64,000 nucleotides of DNA. It comes from Streptacidiphilus albus JL83 (lineage in GTDB: Bacteria; Actinomycetota; Actinomycetes; Streptomycetales; Streptomycetaceae). Positions 17,021 to 26,854 of the stretch are shown here, piece after piece. The number at the start of each line of letters is the position of its first letter. The first letter of the stretch is position 1. The notes beneath the pieces were generated by a model that did no database searches, was not told where the DNA came from, and saw nothing but the letters and a program-made list of their open reading frames with translations. Where the stretch lies: contig NZ_JQML01000001.1 of assembly GCF_000744705.1 (NCBI RefSeq), positions 7,388,017 through 7,452,016 of the forward strand. The letters run 5' to 3'. The position numbers and the translations under genes are program-made.

Positions 17021-19084
17021 ATGACTGCCACTCCCCATCATTCCGAGGTCGCCGGGCTGCTCGCTCGCTCGAACCGACTGGGCTCCGACCCGCGCAATAC
17101 CAACTACGCCGGCGGCAACACCTCCGCCAAGGGCACCGCTGTCGATCCCGCGACCGGCCAGGACATCGAACTGCTGTGGGTCAAGGGCTCCGGCGGCGAC
17201 CTGGGTACGCTCACCGAGGCCGGGCTGGCCGTGCTGCGACTGGACCGGATGCGCGCGCTGGCGCAGGTCTATCCGGGGGTGGAGCGCGAGGACGAGATGG
17301 TCGCCGCGTTCGACTACTGCCTGCACGGGCGCGGGGGAGCGGCGCCGTCCATCGACACCGCCATGCACGGCCTGGTCGACGCCGCGCACGTTGACCACCT
17401 GCATCCGGACTCGGGCATCGCGCTGGCCACGGCGGCGGACGGCGAGAAGCTGACCGCGCAGTGCTTCGGCGACTCCGTTGCCTGGGTGCCGTGGCGCAGG
17501 CCCGGCTTCCAGCTGGGCCTGGACATCGCCGCGATCAAGGCCGCGAACCCGCAGGCGATCGGCTGCATCCTGGGCGGGCACGGCATCACCGCCTGGGGCG
17601 CGACCAGCGAGGAGGTCGAGGCCAACTCCCTGCACATCATCCGCGCGGCGGAACAGTTCTTGAAAGAACAGAGCCTCGCCGAACACGGCAAGCCGGATCC
17701 CTTCGGGCCTGTGCTGCCCGGGTACGAGGCGCTGCCCGAGGCGGAACGCCGTGAGCGCGCGGCCGCGCTCGCCCCGCTGATCCGCGGGCTGGCATCCACC
17801 GACCACCCCCAGGTCGGTCACTTCACCGACGCCGCACCTGTATTGGAGTTCCTCTCCCGGACCCAGCACCCGCGCCTGGCCGCGCTGGGCACCTCCTGCC
17901 CGGACCACTTCCTGCGCACCAAGATCCGCCCACTCGTGCTGGACCTGCCCGCCGACGCACCGCTGGACGAGCTGGGCGAGCGCCTTCGACAGCTCCACGC
18001 CGCGTACCGGGCCGAGTACCAGGCCTACTACGACCGCCACGCCACCCCCGACTCACCCGCGATCCGCGGCGCGGACCCGGCCATCGTGCTGGTGCCGGGC
18101 GTGGGCATGTTCTCCTTCGGCAAGGACAAGCAGACCGCCCGGGTGGCCGGGGAGTTCTACCTCAACGCGATCAACGTGATGCGCGGCGCGGAGTCCGTCT
18201 CCTCCTACGCGCCGATCGAGGAGTCGGAGAAGTTCCGCATCGAGTACTGGGCCCTTGAGGAGGCCAAGCTCGCCCGGATGCCCAAGCCGAAGCCGCTGGC
18301 CACACGGGTGGCACTGGTCACCGGCGCCGGTTCCGGAATCGGGAAGGCGATCGCGCAGCGACTGGTCGCCGAGGGCGCCTGCGTCGTCGTCGCCGACCTC
18401 AACGGCGACAACGCCACCGCCGTGGCGGAGGAGCTGGGTGGGGCGGACAAGGCGGTGGCCGTCACCGTCGACGTGACCAGCGAGGAGCAGATCGCCGAGG
18501 CATTCAAAGCTGCCGCGCTCGCGTTCGGCGGCGTGGACCTGGTGGTGAACAACGCCGGGATCTCCATCTCCAAGCCGCTGCTGGAGACCACGGCGAAAGA
18601 CTGGGACCTGCAGCACGACATCATGGCCCGCGGCTCCTTCCTGGTCTCCCGCGAGGCCGCCCGGATCATGATCGAGCAGCAACTCGGCGGCGACATCGTC
18701 TACATCGCATCTAAGAACGCCGTCTTCGCCGGCCCCAACAACATCGCCTACTCCGCAACCAAGGCCGACCAGGCCCACCAGGTCCGGCTGCTGGCCGCCG
18801 AACTCGGCGAGCACGGAATCCGCGTCAACGGCATCAACCCCGACGGCGTGGTCCGCGGATCCGGGATCTTCGCGGGCGGCTGGGGCGCCAAGCGCGCCGC
18901 GGTCTACGGCGTCGAGGAGGAGAACCTCGGCGCCTACTACGCCCAGCGGACCCTGCTCAAGCGCGAGGTCCTGCCCGAGCACGTCGCGAACGCGGTCTTC
19001 GCCCTGACCGGCGGCGAGTTGACGCACACCACCGGCCTACATGTTCCCGTCGACGCCGGCGTCGCCGCAGCCTTCCTGCGCTGA
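17021..19084 (+). CDS. rhaD: Bifunctional rhamnulose-1-phosphate aldolase / lactaldehyde dehydrogenase
   Basis: 687 residues from ATG 17021 (GAAGGA upstream). Residues 1 to about 410 are a class II aldolase/adducin domain (NYAGGNTSAKG, DHLHPDSGIALATA, GGHGITAWG). About 430-687 is a short-chain dehydrogenase with the Rossmann motif VTGAGSGIGKAIA, the NNAG motif and the catalytic YSATK. The fusion is the known RhaD/YuxG type. It cleaves rhamnulose-1-P to DHAP and L-lactaldehyde, and its SDR half oxidises the aldehyde to lactate. The product feeds the LutABC enzymes encoded downstream. Confidence 0.93.
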   Translation: MTATPHHSEVAGLLARSNRLGSDPRNTNYAGGNTSAKGTAVDPATGQDIELLWVKGSGGDLGTLTEAGLAVLRLDRMRALAQVYPGVEREDEMVAAFDYCLHGRGGAAPSIDTAMHGLVDAAHVDHLHPDSGIALATAADGEKLTAQCFGDSVAWVPWRRPGFQLGLDIAAIKAANPQAIGCILGGHGITAWGATSEEVEANSLHIIRAAEQFLKEQSLAEHGKPDPFGPVLPGYEALPEAERRERAAALAPLIRGLASTDHPQVGHFTDAAPVLEFLSRTQHPRLAALGTSCPDHFLRTKIRPLVLDLPADAPLDELGERLRQLHAAYRAEYQAYYDRHATPDSPAIRGADPAIVLVPGVGMFSFGKDKQTARVAGEFYLNAINVMRGAESVSSYAPIEESEKFRIEYWALEEAKLARMPKPKPLATRVALVTGAGSGIGKAIAQRLVAEGACVVVADLNGDNATAVAEELGGADKAVAVTVDVTSEEQIAEAFKAAALAFGGVDLVVNNAGISISKPLLETTAKDWDLQHDIMARGSFLVSREAARIMIEQQLGGDIVYIASKNAVFAGPNNIAYSATKADQAHQVRLLAAELGEHGIRVNGINPDGVVRGSGIFAGGWGAKRAAVYGVEEENLGAYYAQRTLLKREVLPEHVANAVFALTGGELTHTTGLHVPVDAGVAAAFLR

Positions 19085-19192
19085 CCCGCCCACCGACCGG
19101 ACCGGTGGCGTGCGCCGTATCCGCTCACCAGATGTGCGCGCCACCGGTTCCTTTTCCTCCCGCATCCCATCCGTACGACAAGGGCAGACACC

Positions 19193-20677
19193 GTGACCCC
19201 CGCAGCCTCCTCCGCCTTCCCGACGGCCTTCGCCGCCGCCGACCTCGGCGCGACCAGCGGCCGGGTCATCGTCGGCCGCGTCGGACGAAACAACCTCGAC
19301 CTGACCGAGGTCCACCGCTTCCCCAACACCCCGGTCCAGCTGCCCACCGGACTGCACTGGGACATCCTCCGCCTCTACCAGGGCGTTCTCGACGGGCTTC
19401 GCGAGGCAGCCCGCACCGCGGAGATCGCCTCGATCGGCATCGACAGCTGGGCCGTGGACTACGGCCTGCTCGACGCCCACGGTGCCCTGCTGGCCAACCC
19501 GTACCACTACCGTGACCCGCGGACCCGCGCGGCGGTTGAGGATGTCTGGGCGCGGATCCCGGCCGCGGACCTGTATCGGATCACCGGACTGCAGCACCTG
19601 GACTTCAACACCGTCTACCAACTCGCGGCCGCCTCCGAAACATCGCAGCTGGCAGCGGCCCGCACGCTCCTGCTGATCCCGGACCTGCTCGCCCACTGGC
19701 TGACCGGCAGCATCGGCGCGGAGATCACCAACGCCTCCACCACCGGCCTGTACGACTCACGCACCGGCACCTGGTCCAAACCGGTCCTCGCAGCCCTCGG
19801 CCTGGACCCAGGCCTGCTCCCACCGCTGCGCCGGCCCGGGGATCGCATCGGAACACTGCTGCCCCACCCGGCCGACCACACAGGTCTGCCCGAGGCGACA
19901 CCGATCACCGCCGTCGCCTCACACGACACCGCATCCGCTGTCGCAGCCGTCCCCGCCACCGGCGACGACTTCGCCTACATCTCCTGCGGCACCTGGTCAC
20001 TGGCCGGCCTGGAACTCGACGCCCCCGTCCTGACCGACGCCTCCCGGACAGCGAACTTCACCAACGAACTCGGCATCGACAACACCGTCCGCTACCTGCG
20101 CAACATCATGGGGCTGTGGCTGCTGAGCGAGAGCCAGCGCGCCTGGGAGACCAAGGGTCTGCCCACACAGCTTCCGGTACTGCTCGCACAGGCCGCCCAA
20201 GCGAAGCCCTTCGCCGCCGTCGTCGACCCCGACGCACCCGAGTTCCTCGCCCCCGGCGACATGCCGGCCCGCCTCGCCGCCTACTGCGCCCGCACCGGGC
20301 AGAACCTGCCCGACAGCCAGGGCGCAGTCGTCCGATGCATCCTGGAGAGCCTGGCCCTGGCCCACAGGCACACCCTGCGCCAGGCCGCCGACCTGGCCGG
20401 ACGCGACATCAAGGTCGTCCACCTGGTCGGCGGCGGCAGCCGCAACGACCTGCTGTGCCAACTCACCGCCGACGCCACCGGCCTGCCAGTACTGGCGGGC
20501 CCCACGGAAGCCACCGCGCTCGGCAACGTGCTGGTGCAAGCACGCGCCCACGGACTGGTCCGCGACCGCACGGACATGCGTCGCCTTGTGGCCCAGACCC
20601 AGCACGTGCGGCACTACACCCCCCGCGGTGGGCAGCAGGCATGGGCCGCGGCGGCGAGCCGGGTCGGCCTGTCGTGA
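19193..20677 (+). CDS. rhaB: Rhamnulokinase
   Basis: 494 residues from GTG 19193. FGGY-family kinase: the N-terminal phosphate-binding motif is AADLGATSGRVIVG, followed by SIGIDSWAVDYGLLD, ASHDTASAVAAVPA and the C-terminal VHLVGGGSRNDLLCQ. It phosphorylates L-rhamnulose at O1 with ATP. It lies 108 bp after rhaD and 40 bp before lutA on the same strand. Confidence 0.93.
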   Translation: MTPAASSAFPTAFAAADLGATSGRVIVGRVGRNNLDLTEVHRFPNTPVQLPTGLHWDILRLYQGVLDGLREAARTAEIASIGIDSWAVDYGLLDAHGALLANPYHYRDPRTRAAVEDVWARIPAADLYRITGLQHLDFNTVYQLAAASETSQLAAARTLLLIPDLLAHWLTGSIGAEITNASTTGLYDSRTGTWSKPVLAALGLDPGLLPPLRRPGDRIGTLLPHPADHTGLPEATPITAVASHDTASAVAAVPATGDDFAYISCGTWSLAGLELDAPVLTDASRTANFTNELGIDNTVRYLRNIMGLWLLSESQRAWETKGLPTQLPVLLAQAAQAKPFAAVVDPDAPEFLAPGDMPARLAAYCARTGQNLPDSQGAVVRCILESLALAHRHTLRQAADLAGRDIKVVHLVGGGSRNDLLCQLTADATGLPVLAGPTEATALGNVLVQARAHGLVRDRTDMRRLVAQTQHVRHYTPRGGQQAWAAAASRVGLS

Positions 20678-20717
20678 TCTCCCAGAACAAGACGAACCGC
20701 ACGAGGAAGGAGTATTG

Positions 20718-21473
20718 ATGCGCGTCGCACTGTTCGCCACCTGCGTCAACGACGCGGTCTATCCCACTACGGCCATCGCCACCGTCACACTGCTGGAACG
20801 CCTGGGCATCGAGGTCGACTTCCCCGCCGAGCAGACCTGTTGCGGCCAGCCGCAGTACAACACCGGCTACCGCCGCGAGACCGAGCCGCTGGTGCGCCGG
20901 ATGGGACGCGCGTTCGCGGGCTACGACTACGTCGTCTCGCCGTCCGGCTCCTGCGTGGCGATGGTCCGCGACAACTACCTGCGGATCGGCACGAAAGCAC
21001 GCACGGAGGGCCGGGGGAGCGAACTCACCGAGGTCGCCGAATCACTCACACCGCGGACCGTCGAGCTGACCGAGTTCCTGGTGGACGTACTCGGGGTGAC
21101 CGACGTGGGCGCCTACTACCCGCACACCGTCACCTACCACCCGTCCTGCCACGGCCTGCGCACGCTCGGCCTGGGGGACCGCCCGCGCCGCTTGCTGGAG
21201 GCAGTCAAGGGCCTGGAACTGGTCGAACTGCCCGGAGCGGACGAGTGCTGCGGCTTCGGCGGCACCTTCGCCGTCAAGAACCCCGACGTGTCCGCCGCCA
21301 TGGGCACCGACAAGATCCGCAACGCCGTCTCCACCGGAGCCGAGGTGCTGTGCGGAGCGGACAACTCCTGCCTGATGCACCTGGGAGGAATGCTCCGACG
21401 CCAGGACTCGCCGATCCGCCCCCTGCACATCGCCGAGATCCTGGCCACGACCCAAGCGGAGGCCCACACATGA
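20718..21473 (+). CDS. lutA: L-lactate oxidase subunit LutA, (Fe-S)-binding
   Basis: 251 residues from ATG 20718, with GAAGGAG upstream. It carries the duplicated cysteine-rich CCG domain: TCCGQPQYNTGY in the first half and ECCGFGG, with YHPSCHGLR, in the second. These motifs bind a noncubane iron-sulfur centre in the heterodisulfide-reductase family. With LutB and LutC it oxidises lactate to pyruvate. Its stop overlaps the lutB start (ATGA). Confidence 0.92.
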   Translation: MRVALFATCVNDAVYPTTAIATVTLLERLGIEVDFPAEQTCCGQPQYNTGYRRETEPLVRRMGRAFAGYDYVVSPSGSCVAMVRDNYLRIGTKARTEGRGSELTEVAESLTPRTVELTEFLVDVLGVTDVGAYYPHTVTYHPSCHGLRTLGLGDRPRRLLEAVKGLELVELPGADECCGFGGTFAVKNPDVSAAMGTDKIRNAVSTGAEVLCGADNSCLMHLGGMLRRQDSPIRPLHIAEILATTQAEAHT

Positions 21474-22909
21474 GCGGCACCTACCTGGGCATGCCCGCCT
21501 TCCCCACGGCCGTCCGAGCCTCCACCAAAGACACGCAGCTACGCGCCAACCTCACCCACGCCACCCACACCATCCGCGACAAACGCGCCAAGGCCGTCGC
21601 CGAACTGGACGACTGGGCACAACTGCGCGAGGCCGGCAAGGACATCAAGGACCAGACGCTGCACCACCTGGACCGCTACCTGCTCCAACTGGAGACCCAG
21701 GTGACCGCCGCCGGGGGAGTGGTCCACTGGGCCACCGACGCCGCCGAGGCGAACCGCATCGTCGCCGACCTGGTCAAGGCCAAGGGCGAGACCGAGGTCG
21801 TCAAGGTCAAGTCGATGGCCACCCAGGAGATCGGCCTCAATGAGGCGTTGGCAGCTGAGGGCATCACCGCCTACGAGACCGACCTGGCCGAGTTGATCGT
21901 CCAACTCGGCGACGACCTGCCTTCCCACATCTTGGTACCGGCGATTCACAAGAACCGCAGTGAGATCCGCGACATCTTCATCGAGGCCATGGGCCGCTGG
22001 GGCCGCCCCGCCCCCGACGGCCTGTCCGACAATCCCGCCGATCTGGCCGAGGCAGCCCGCCTGCACCTGCGCGAGAAGTTCCTGCGCGCCAAGGTCGCCG
22101 TCTCCGGAGCCAACTTCATGGTCGCCGAGACCGGCACCCTGGTCGTCGTCGAATCCGAGGGCAACGGCCGCATGTGCCTCACCCTCCCGGAGACCCTCAT
22201 CTCTGTCGTCGGCATCGAGAAGGTCATCCCCACCTGGCAGGACCTCGGAGTCTTCCTCCAACTCCTGCCCCGCTCCTCCACCGCCGAGCGGATGAACCCC
22301 TACACCTCCACCTGGACCGGTACGACTGGCGGCGACGGCCCCGCCGAGTTCCACCTGGTCCTGCTCGACAACGGCCGGACCGCAACCCTGGCCGACGAGG
22401 TCGGCCGCCAGGCACTGCGGTGCATCCGTTGTTCGGCGTGCCTGAACGTCTGTCCCGTCTACGAGCGCGCCGGCGGCCACGCCTACGGCTCGCCCTATCC
22501 AGGCCCCATCGGCGCGATCCTCACACCCCAGCTCCGCGGCATCCAAAGCGAGGTCGACGCCTCCCTGCCCTACGCCTCATCCCTCTGTGGAGCCTGCTAC
22601 GAGGTCTGCCCGGTCGCCATCGACATCCCCGAAGTCCTGGTCCACCTACGTGAACAGGTCGCCGACCAGGGCGGTAAAGGCCACCGCCTGGAGGCGGCTG
22701 CTATCCGGGCGGCCGGGTGGATCCTGGGCCACCCCGCCGTCCTCGCCGCCGGCGAACGCGCCGCCTCCAAGACCCGCAAACTGCACCCCCAGAAGAGCCC
22801 CGGTCCCGGCATCGGCCCCTGGACCGAGACTCGCGACCTACCCGAGATGCCCGCAGAACCCTTCCGCGACTGGTGGAAGAAGAACCGCAGCCCCAAGGAG
22901 GGCCGATGA
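21470..22909 (+). CDS. lutB: L-lactate oxidase subunit LutB, 4Fe-4S protein
   Basis: 479 residues from ATG 21470, overlapping lutA by 4 bp. The N-terminal LUD domain includes VKVKSMATQEIGLNEAL and GTLVVVESEGNGRMCL. The C-terminal part holds two 4Fe-4S motifs, CIRCSACLNVCP and CGACYEVCP. This is the electron-carrying subunit of the LutABC lactate oxidation complex. A much longer open frame upstream (to 20840) is only a shadow across lutA. Confidence 0.93.
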   Translation: MSGTYLGMPAFPTAVRASTKDTQLRANLTHATHTIRDKRAKAVAELDDWAQLREAGKDIKDQTLHHLDRYLLQLETQVTAAGGVVHWATDAAEANRIVADLVKAKGETEVVKVKSMATQEIGLNEALAAEGITAYETDLAELIVQLGDDLPSHILVPAIHKNRSEIRDIFIEAMGRWGRPAPDGLSDNPADLAEAARLHLREKFLRAKVAVSGANFMVAETGTLVVVESEGNGRMCLTLPETLISVVGIEKVIPTWQDLGVFLQLLPRSSTAERMNPYTSTWTGTTGGDGPAEFHLVLLDNGRTATLADEVGRQALRCIRCSACLNVCPVYERAGGHAYGSPYPGPIGAILTPQLRGIQSEVDASLPYASSLCGACYEVCPVAIDIPEVLVHLREQVADQGGKGHRLEAAAIRAAGWILGHPAVLAAGERAASKTRKLHPQKSPGPGIGPWTETRDLPEMPAEPFRDWWKKNRSPKEGR

Positions 22910-23574
22910 ACTCCCGCGAAACGACCCTCGCGCGGGTCCGCGCAGCACTTCGCGACGTCCCGGCACGCGAGTCGGCCAACCCGCGCGACTACCGCAGCTG
23001 TCACGTCGCGGACGAACCGACCGTGCTGCTCGATCTACTCCACGAGAACCTCGTCGATTACCGAGCCCACGTCCACCGCACCACGCCCGCCGAGCTCCCG
23101 GCCACCCTCGCCCGACTGCTGGCCGCCAGAAACGCCCGCAGCGTGGTCGTCCCCGCCGGGCTGGACCGGAGCTGGCTCCGCGATGTGGACAGCGCGTTGG
23201 TTTCGGACAACGCCACGCTCACCGCGGAACACCTCGACGACATCGACGCCGTGGTCACCGGGTGTGCGCTTGCCATCGCCGAGACCGGCACCATTGTGCT
23301 CGACGCCGGCCCCAACCAGGGGCGCCGTGCTCTCACCCTCGTTCCCGATCACCACATCTGTGTCGTGGCGGCGGATCAGATCGTCGCCTCCGTGCCCCGG
23401 GCCCTGCCTCGCCTCGACCCGCTCCGGCCCCAGACCTGGATTTCCGGCCCCTCCGCGACCAGCGACATCGAACTGGACCGCGTGGAAGGCGTCCATGGCC
23501 CCCGCACCCTCGACGTGGTCGTGGTCATCGCGCCGGCTCTTGGGGAAAGCGGTCATCACGCGACCACGACGTGA
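22906..23574 (+). CDS. lutC: L-lactate oxidase subunit LutC
   Basis: 222 residues from ATG 22906, overlapping lutB by 4 bp. It is an LUD-domain protein: ITGCALAIAETGTIVLDAGP-like core (VVTGCALAIAETGTIVLD), GRRALTLVPDHHICVV, and the C-terminal ISGPSATSDIELDRVEG. It is the third component of the lactate oxidation complex and ends the rhamnose operon. A relic of a second lutC C-terminus lies at 1436-1540. Confidence 0.92.
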   Translation: MNSRETTLARVRAALRDVPARESANPRDYRSCHVADEPTVLLDLLHENLVDYRAHVHRTTPAELPATLARLLAARNARSVVVPAGLDRSWLRDVDSALVSDNATLTAEHLDDIDAVVTGCALAIAETGTIVLDAGPNQGRRALTLVPDHHICVVAADQIVASVPRALPRLDPLRPQTWISGPSATSDIELDRVEGVHGPRTLDVVVVIAPALGESGHHATTT

Positions 23575-23856
23575 TGGCGCATGAGTGACACATCCGGTTA
23601 ACCAGGCCGACTGATAGCGCTGTGAGCTGGGACTATTTGCGGAGACCGGCAGCCGAGGCGTACCTGCTTTGCCGTTGTTACTCGACGTTTATCGGGTGCC
23701 ATGTGATGGCTCACAAGTTGGACCCCGTTCCCTCGGTCGGAACGGTGATGGGCTACGGGATTTCGGACGACACAGCGGCCCGGGGTGCCTGACTGCGTTC
23801 ACGTGAGCCGTTCCGAGGTGGGCAGAGCCCCAGTCCTCGAACTGATCGGATGAGTG

Positions 23857-24954
23857 TCAGAAGAGAGCGTCGCTGCGGACGGGTGTGATCAGTGAGGCCT
23901 TTAGGATCCTTCCCGGGGAGGTGGTGATCCACTCGTCGGTGCGCATCCTGGTGAGGGAGGCGATGACCTGGCCGGGCCGGTAGACCGTCTCCAGCAGGGC
24001 GAAGCGCTGAAGTGAGGTCACGCTCATCGGGGCAGCTGCGGCCTGCAGGTGGTCGATGAGGATGCGCCGCAGGGGGGCGGTGTCGGGCTCGAATTCGAGA
24101 TCTAGGAGCTGCTGGCCGGTGTCCTTGGGGTCGCGGTAGCGGACGCCGGTGGTGGGGTCGACCTTCCACATGGCGTCCTTCATCTTCTCCACGCCGCGCT
24201 CGTGGCGGGTGCCGAAGATGAGGTACAGCAGGTGACTCTTCTCGTCGACCATCTCGAAGGACAGGCTGTGGTCGAAGCCGGCGCGGCGCAAGGTCAGACG
24301 GTACTGGTCGCGCAGGAAGGCCGCTTTGTCGCTGCTGTGCTGGCTGAACACGCCCTGCCAGTCCGAGCCGCCGAAGAAGGTGTTGCCGGCCTCGCGGTGG
24401 ATCCCGTCGGCGGTGGCGAAGCGGACGAGGAACTGGGGCTGGAAGGTGATCAACACCTCGCTGCTGCGATGGCGTGCGATCTGCCGCAGGAGAGCGAAGG
24501 GCACCTCGGGGCCGCCAAAGCCGTCGAGGAGCACGAACATCGGGTGCAGGTGGCTGCCCGTGTTCACCAGGTGCGCCAGCAGGTCAGGATGGCAGCCTCC
24601 CCGCTCGATACGGGTCTGCAGCCGCGCCAGCTCGGGGCCGCCGGTACTGCGCGCGCGGGCGATCTGCTGCTCCAGCATCGCCTTGCGCCGGGCGTCTTCC
24701 TCGACGAGCACCATCTTGACGGTCTTACCCGGCCGTTGGCGCAGAGCGGCAGCCAGGACGTTGTGGGCGATCACCGGTGAACCGGGCTCGCCGTGCTTGT
24801 AGATTCCCGGGCCGGCGAAGCCCTCGGCGTAGCTGACGGCTTCGTTTCTGGAGAGCAGGATCGGTGCCCATGCCTGGAGGTACCGGCGCAGCACGTCGTG
24901 CTTGGCGGCGGTGTGCGGGTCCCGGTCCCAGACAGGTTCTTTTGGTACCGCCAT
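23857..24954 (-). CDS. tcmP: Three-Cys-motif partner protein TcmP
   Basis: 365 residues from ATG 24954, preceded by GGGGGG (ATG 24966 is possible but has no ribosome site). It begins AVPKEPVWDRDPHTAAKH, the hallmark N-terminus of the TcmP family, and continues with YAEGFAGPGIYKHGEPGSPV, FVLLDGFGGPEVPF and EAGNTFFGG. The family is defined by its genomic pairing with a three-Cys-motif protein, present here immediately upstream. A methyltransferase-like fold is suspected from the FAGPG motif, but the biochemical role is not established. The pair sits inside an integrated element. Confidence 0.85.
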   Translation of the reverse strand: MAVPKEPVWDRDPHTAAKHDVLRRYLQAWAPILLSRNEAVSYAEGFAGPGIYKHGEPGSPVIAHNVLAAALRQRPGKTVKMVLVEEDARRKAMLEQQIARARSTGGPELARLQTRIERGGCHPDLLAHLVNTGSHLHPMFVLLDGFGGPEVPFALLRQIARHRSSEVLITFQPQFLVRFATADGIHREAGNTFFGGSDWQGVFSQHSSDKAAFLRDQYRLTLRRAGFDHSLSFEMVDEKSHLLYLIFGTRHERGVEKMKDAMWKVDPTTGVRYRDPKDTGQQLLDLEFEPDTAPLRRILIDHLQAAAAPMSVTSLQRFALLETVYRPGQVIASLTRMRTDEWITTSPGRILKASLITPVRSDALF

Positions 24955-24969
24955 GTGTCCCCCCATGCG

Positions 24970-24982
24970 GTGTTGTGAACAC
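24970..24982. promoter_or_regulatory. Perfect inverted repeat upstream of tcmP
   Basis: GTGTT-GTG-AACAC lies 15 bp before the tcmP start codon in the 85-bp gap after the DUF5131 gene. It could be a small operator; no regulator can be assigned. Confidence 0.3.
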
Positions 24983-25039
24983 GCCTGGAACGAGGATCAC
25001 ACAGCCGCTCGGGCGGCACCAGGGTGCGTGCACGGCCGA

Positions 25040-25795
25040 CTAGGACACGGCCAGGCCTGCACGGGCGGGGAGTTGGTCCCACGTGCGGCCCTGAAGGTCG
25101 CGTCCGCCGGCCTTCGGCTTGTGGCCGCCCCACTGCTTGAAGAAGAACGGGATCCCGGCCTCCCCGCAGGAGTCGCGGATGTCGAGCACCCATTGCTGCT
25201 CCATGGGGCGATGGCCCGGGCCGGACTCACCACCGGCGATGACCCAGCCGATGCCGTCGAGGTCCAGGGCGGGAAGCGGGCCGAGCAAGGGTTCGAGGGA
25301 AAGGAAACGCACTGCTGCCGGCACAGTGCGCAGGTCCTCGATTCGGCTGAGCTGGGAGGCGTTCTCGACCGATACGCCCATCCATAGGTTCGACGGCCAG
25401 TCGAGTTGCCCGGCGACGCGTCGAAGGCGCACCGATCGTTTGGTCAGCAGCTGGTAGGTGTGCTGGGGGGTGTCCGCCATGACGTCGAACACCTGGCGGA
25501 CGAACGGCAGCGGGACCCGGGCGTGGAAGAGGTCGCTCATGGAGTTCACGAACACCGTGCGCGGGGTGCGCCAGCGTCGTGGGATATCGAGAGCGTCTGG
25601 ATGCACCGCCAGGCCGAAGCCGGGACCGGAGGTACGGGAGTCGCCGTCGTGCTGGTACTTGGCTGCTCCCATCGACTTCAGGCGCTTGGCCAGGGTGAGC
25701 GCGTAGCAGTTGTCGCACCCGGCTGAGACCTGGTCGCACCCGGTGGTGGGATTCCAGGTCGCTTCGGTCCACTCGATGGCGCTGCGATCGCTCAT
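25040..25795 (-). CDS. Phage Gp37/Gp68-family (DUF5131) three-Cys-motif protein
   Basis: 251 residues from ATG 25795, with GGGGGA five bases upstream; the longer frame to 26338 runs through a hairpin and the integrase relic and is not used. Near the N-terminus is WTEATWNPTTGCD, then a CX6CX2C cluster (GCDQVSAGCDNCYA), the family's metal-binding signature. Later motifs include VFVNSMSDLFHA, TYQLLTKRS, LEPLLGP, VIAGGESGPGHRP and FFFKQWGG. The family is known from phages and mobile elements, and its biochemical role is unclear. It precedes tcmP, its usual partner. Confidence 0.85.
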   Translation of the reverse strand: MSDRSAIEWTEATWNPTTGCDQVSAGCDNCYALTLAKRLKSMGAAKYQHDGDSRTSGPGFGLAVHPDALDIPRRWRTPRTVFVNSMSDLFHARVPLPFVRQVFDVMADTPQHTYQLLTKRSVRLRRVAGQLDWPSNLWMGVSVENASQLSRIEDLRTVPAAVRFLSLEPLLGPLPALDLDGIGWVIAGGESGPGHRPMEQQWVLDIRDSCGEAGIPFFFKQWGGHKPKAGGRDLQGRTWDQLPARAGLAVS

Positions 25796-25908
25796 GACGG
25801 TCCCCCTAACGGGCCCGGGAGAACTCGCGAGCCCCTGTCTGCCGTGCCCAACGAGCGTTAGCCCGAACGGACACGCGATCAGGCCATCATGGCAATCGAA
25901 CGAATGTT

Positions 25909-25935
25909 CCGCTAGGGCCGGGTCGGCCCTAGCGG
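25909..25935. terminator. Perfect 11-bp stem-loop between integrase relic and DUF5131 gene
   Basis: CCGCTAGGGCC and GGCCCTAGCGG flank a 5-nt loop. It lies downstream of the integrase relic and 114 bp upstream of the DUF5131 start on the same strand. Probably a terminator insulating the pair. Confidence 0.5.
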
Positions 25936-26028
25936 ACACTGCGCGGGTCTCCCCGCGGCCGCTGTAGGCAAAGAGACCCGCCGGCACCTGCTGTGGCTCG
26001 CGTCGGAGGTTGCTGATCCGCCGGTGCC

Positions 26029-26595
26029 TCAGGCGGCGAAGCGCAAGGCGGTGGCGGGGCGGTCGGGAATGTGCTGGGCGTCGGCGCGGTCCAGAGCGCT
26101 GGCGAGTGCGGCGCCGGTGTCGTGGGCGGCGTACTTGAGGAGGTGCCCGTAGAGGTTGAGGGTGGTGGCCAGGGTGGAGTGGCGCAGGGTCTTGGAGACC
26201 AGGGCGATGGGCATGCCCTCGCTGATCATGATAGTCGCGGCGGTGCGGCGCAGGTCGTGCATGCCGATCTCCTCGGTGCGGCGCCGCAGCTGGTCCAGGA
26301 CCCACTGCGGGCGCAGCGGTGACCGGCCGTCGTGGCACAAGACCAGTCCCTCCAGTGGGGCGCCCGGGGGCATCAGGGCCTGCTGGATGTGGGCCTGGCG
26401 CAGCAGGGCGGCGTGGACGCGTGGCGACATCGCGACCCAGCTCATGCTGGCCCTCGTCTTGGGCGGGCCCAGGTGGTAGGTGCTGTTGTTGACCGCCGAC
26501 AGGGAGTAGCGCACGTAGAAGCTGCGCTCCATGAGGTGGACGTCGCTCCAGTGCAGGCCCAGGACTTCGCCGCGGCGCAGGCCGGTGCCGATCAC
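26029..26595 (-). pseudogene. Tyrosine-recombinase integrase, catalytic half only
   Basis: About 188 residues hold the catalytic residues of a tyrosine recombinase: Arg in GTGLRRGEVLGL, HDLRR, the LRHS box and the Tyr nucleophile in LNLYGHL. The arm-binding and core-binding N-terminal domains (some 200 residues) are absent, and the upstream DNA has stops in this frame. It is therefore a 5'-truncated integrase. It lies 420 bp from the tRNA-Pro fragment at 27015-27061, which marks the element's attachment site. Confidence 0.8.
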
Positions 26596-26854
26596 GTAGG
26601 GCGACCGGTGCCCGCTCGGCTCGCTGTTCCTACAGGTGGGGGAAGACCGCCCCGGAGCGCGGGCGATCTGGAGCTGATGTGCCAGTGTCAGGGGAACCCG
26701 GGGCCTTCATTGCGGAACAGGCGTCGATTCCAGACTCGACTGGACTGGAATTAAATAACCAATTCCGCTAACAATGGAAGTCTCTGCCATATTTAGCGCT
26801 GCATCTTTCGGGATGTCTTGGGGCGGTCCCCATTTCAATGTTCCGGCAATTTCC

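Noticed and set aside
16856-18040. Minus-strand 394-codon frame
   Set aside because: Antisense shadow of the RhaD aldolase domain, no domain of its own.
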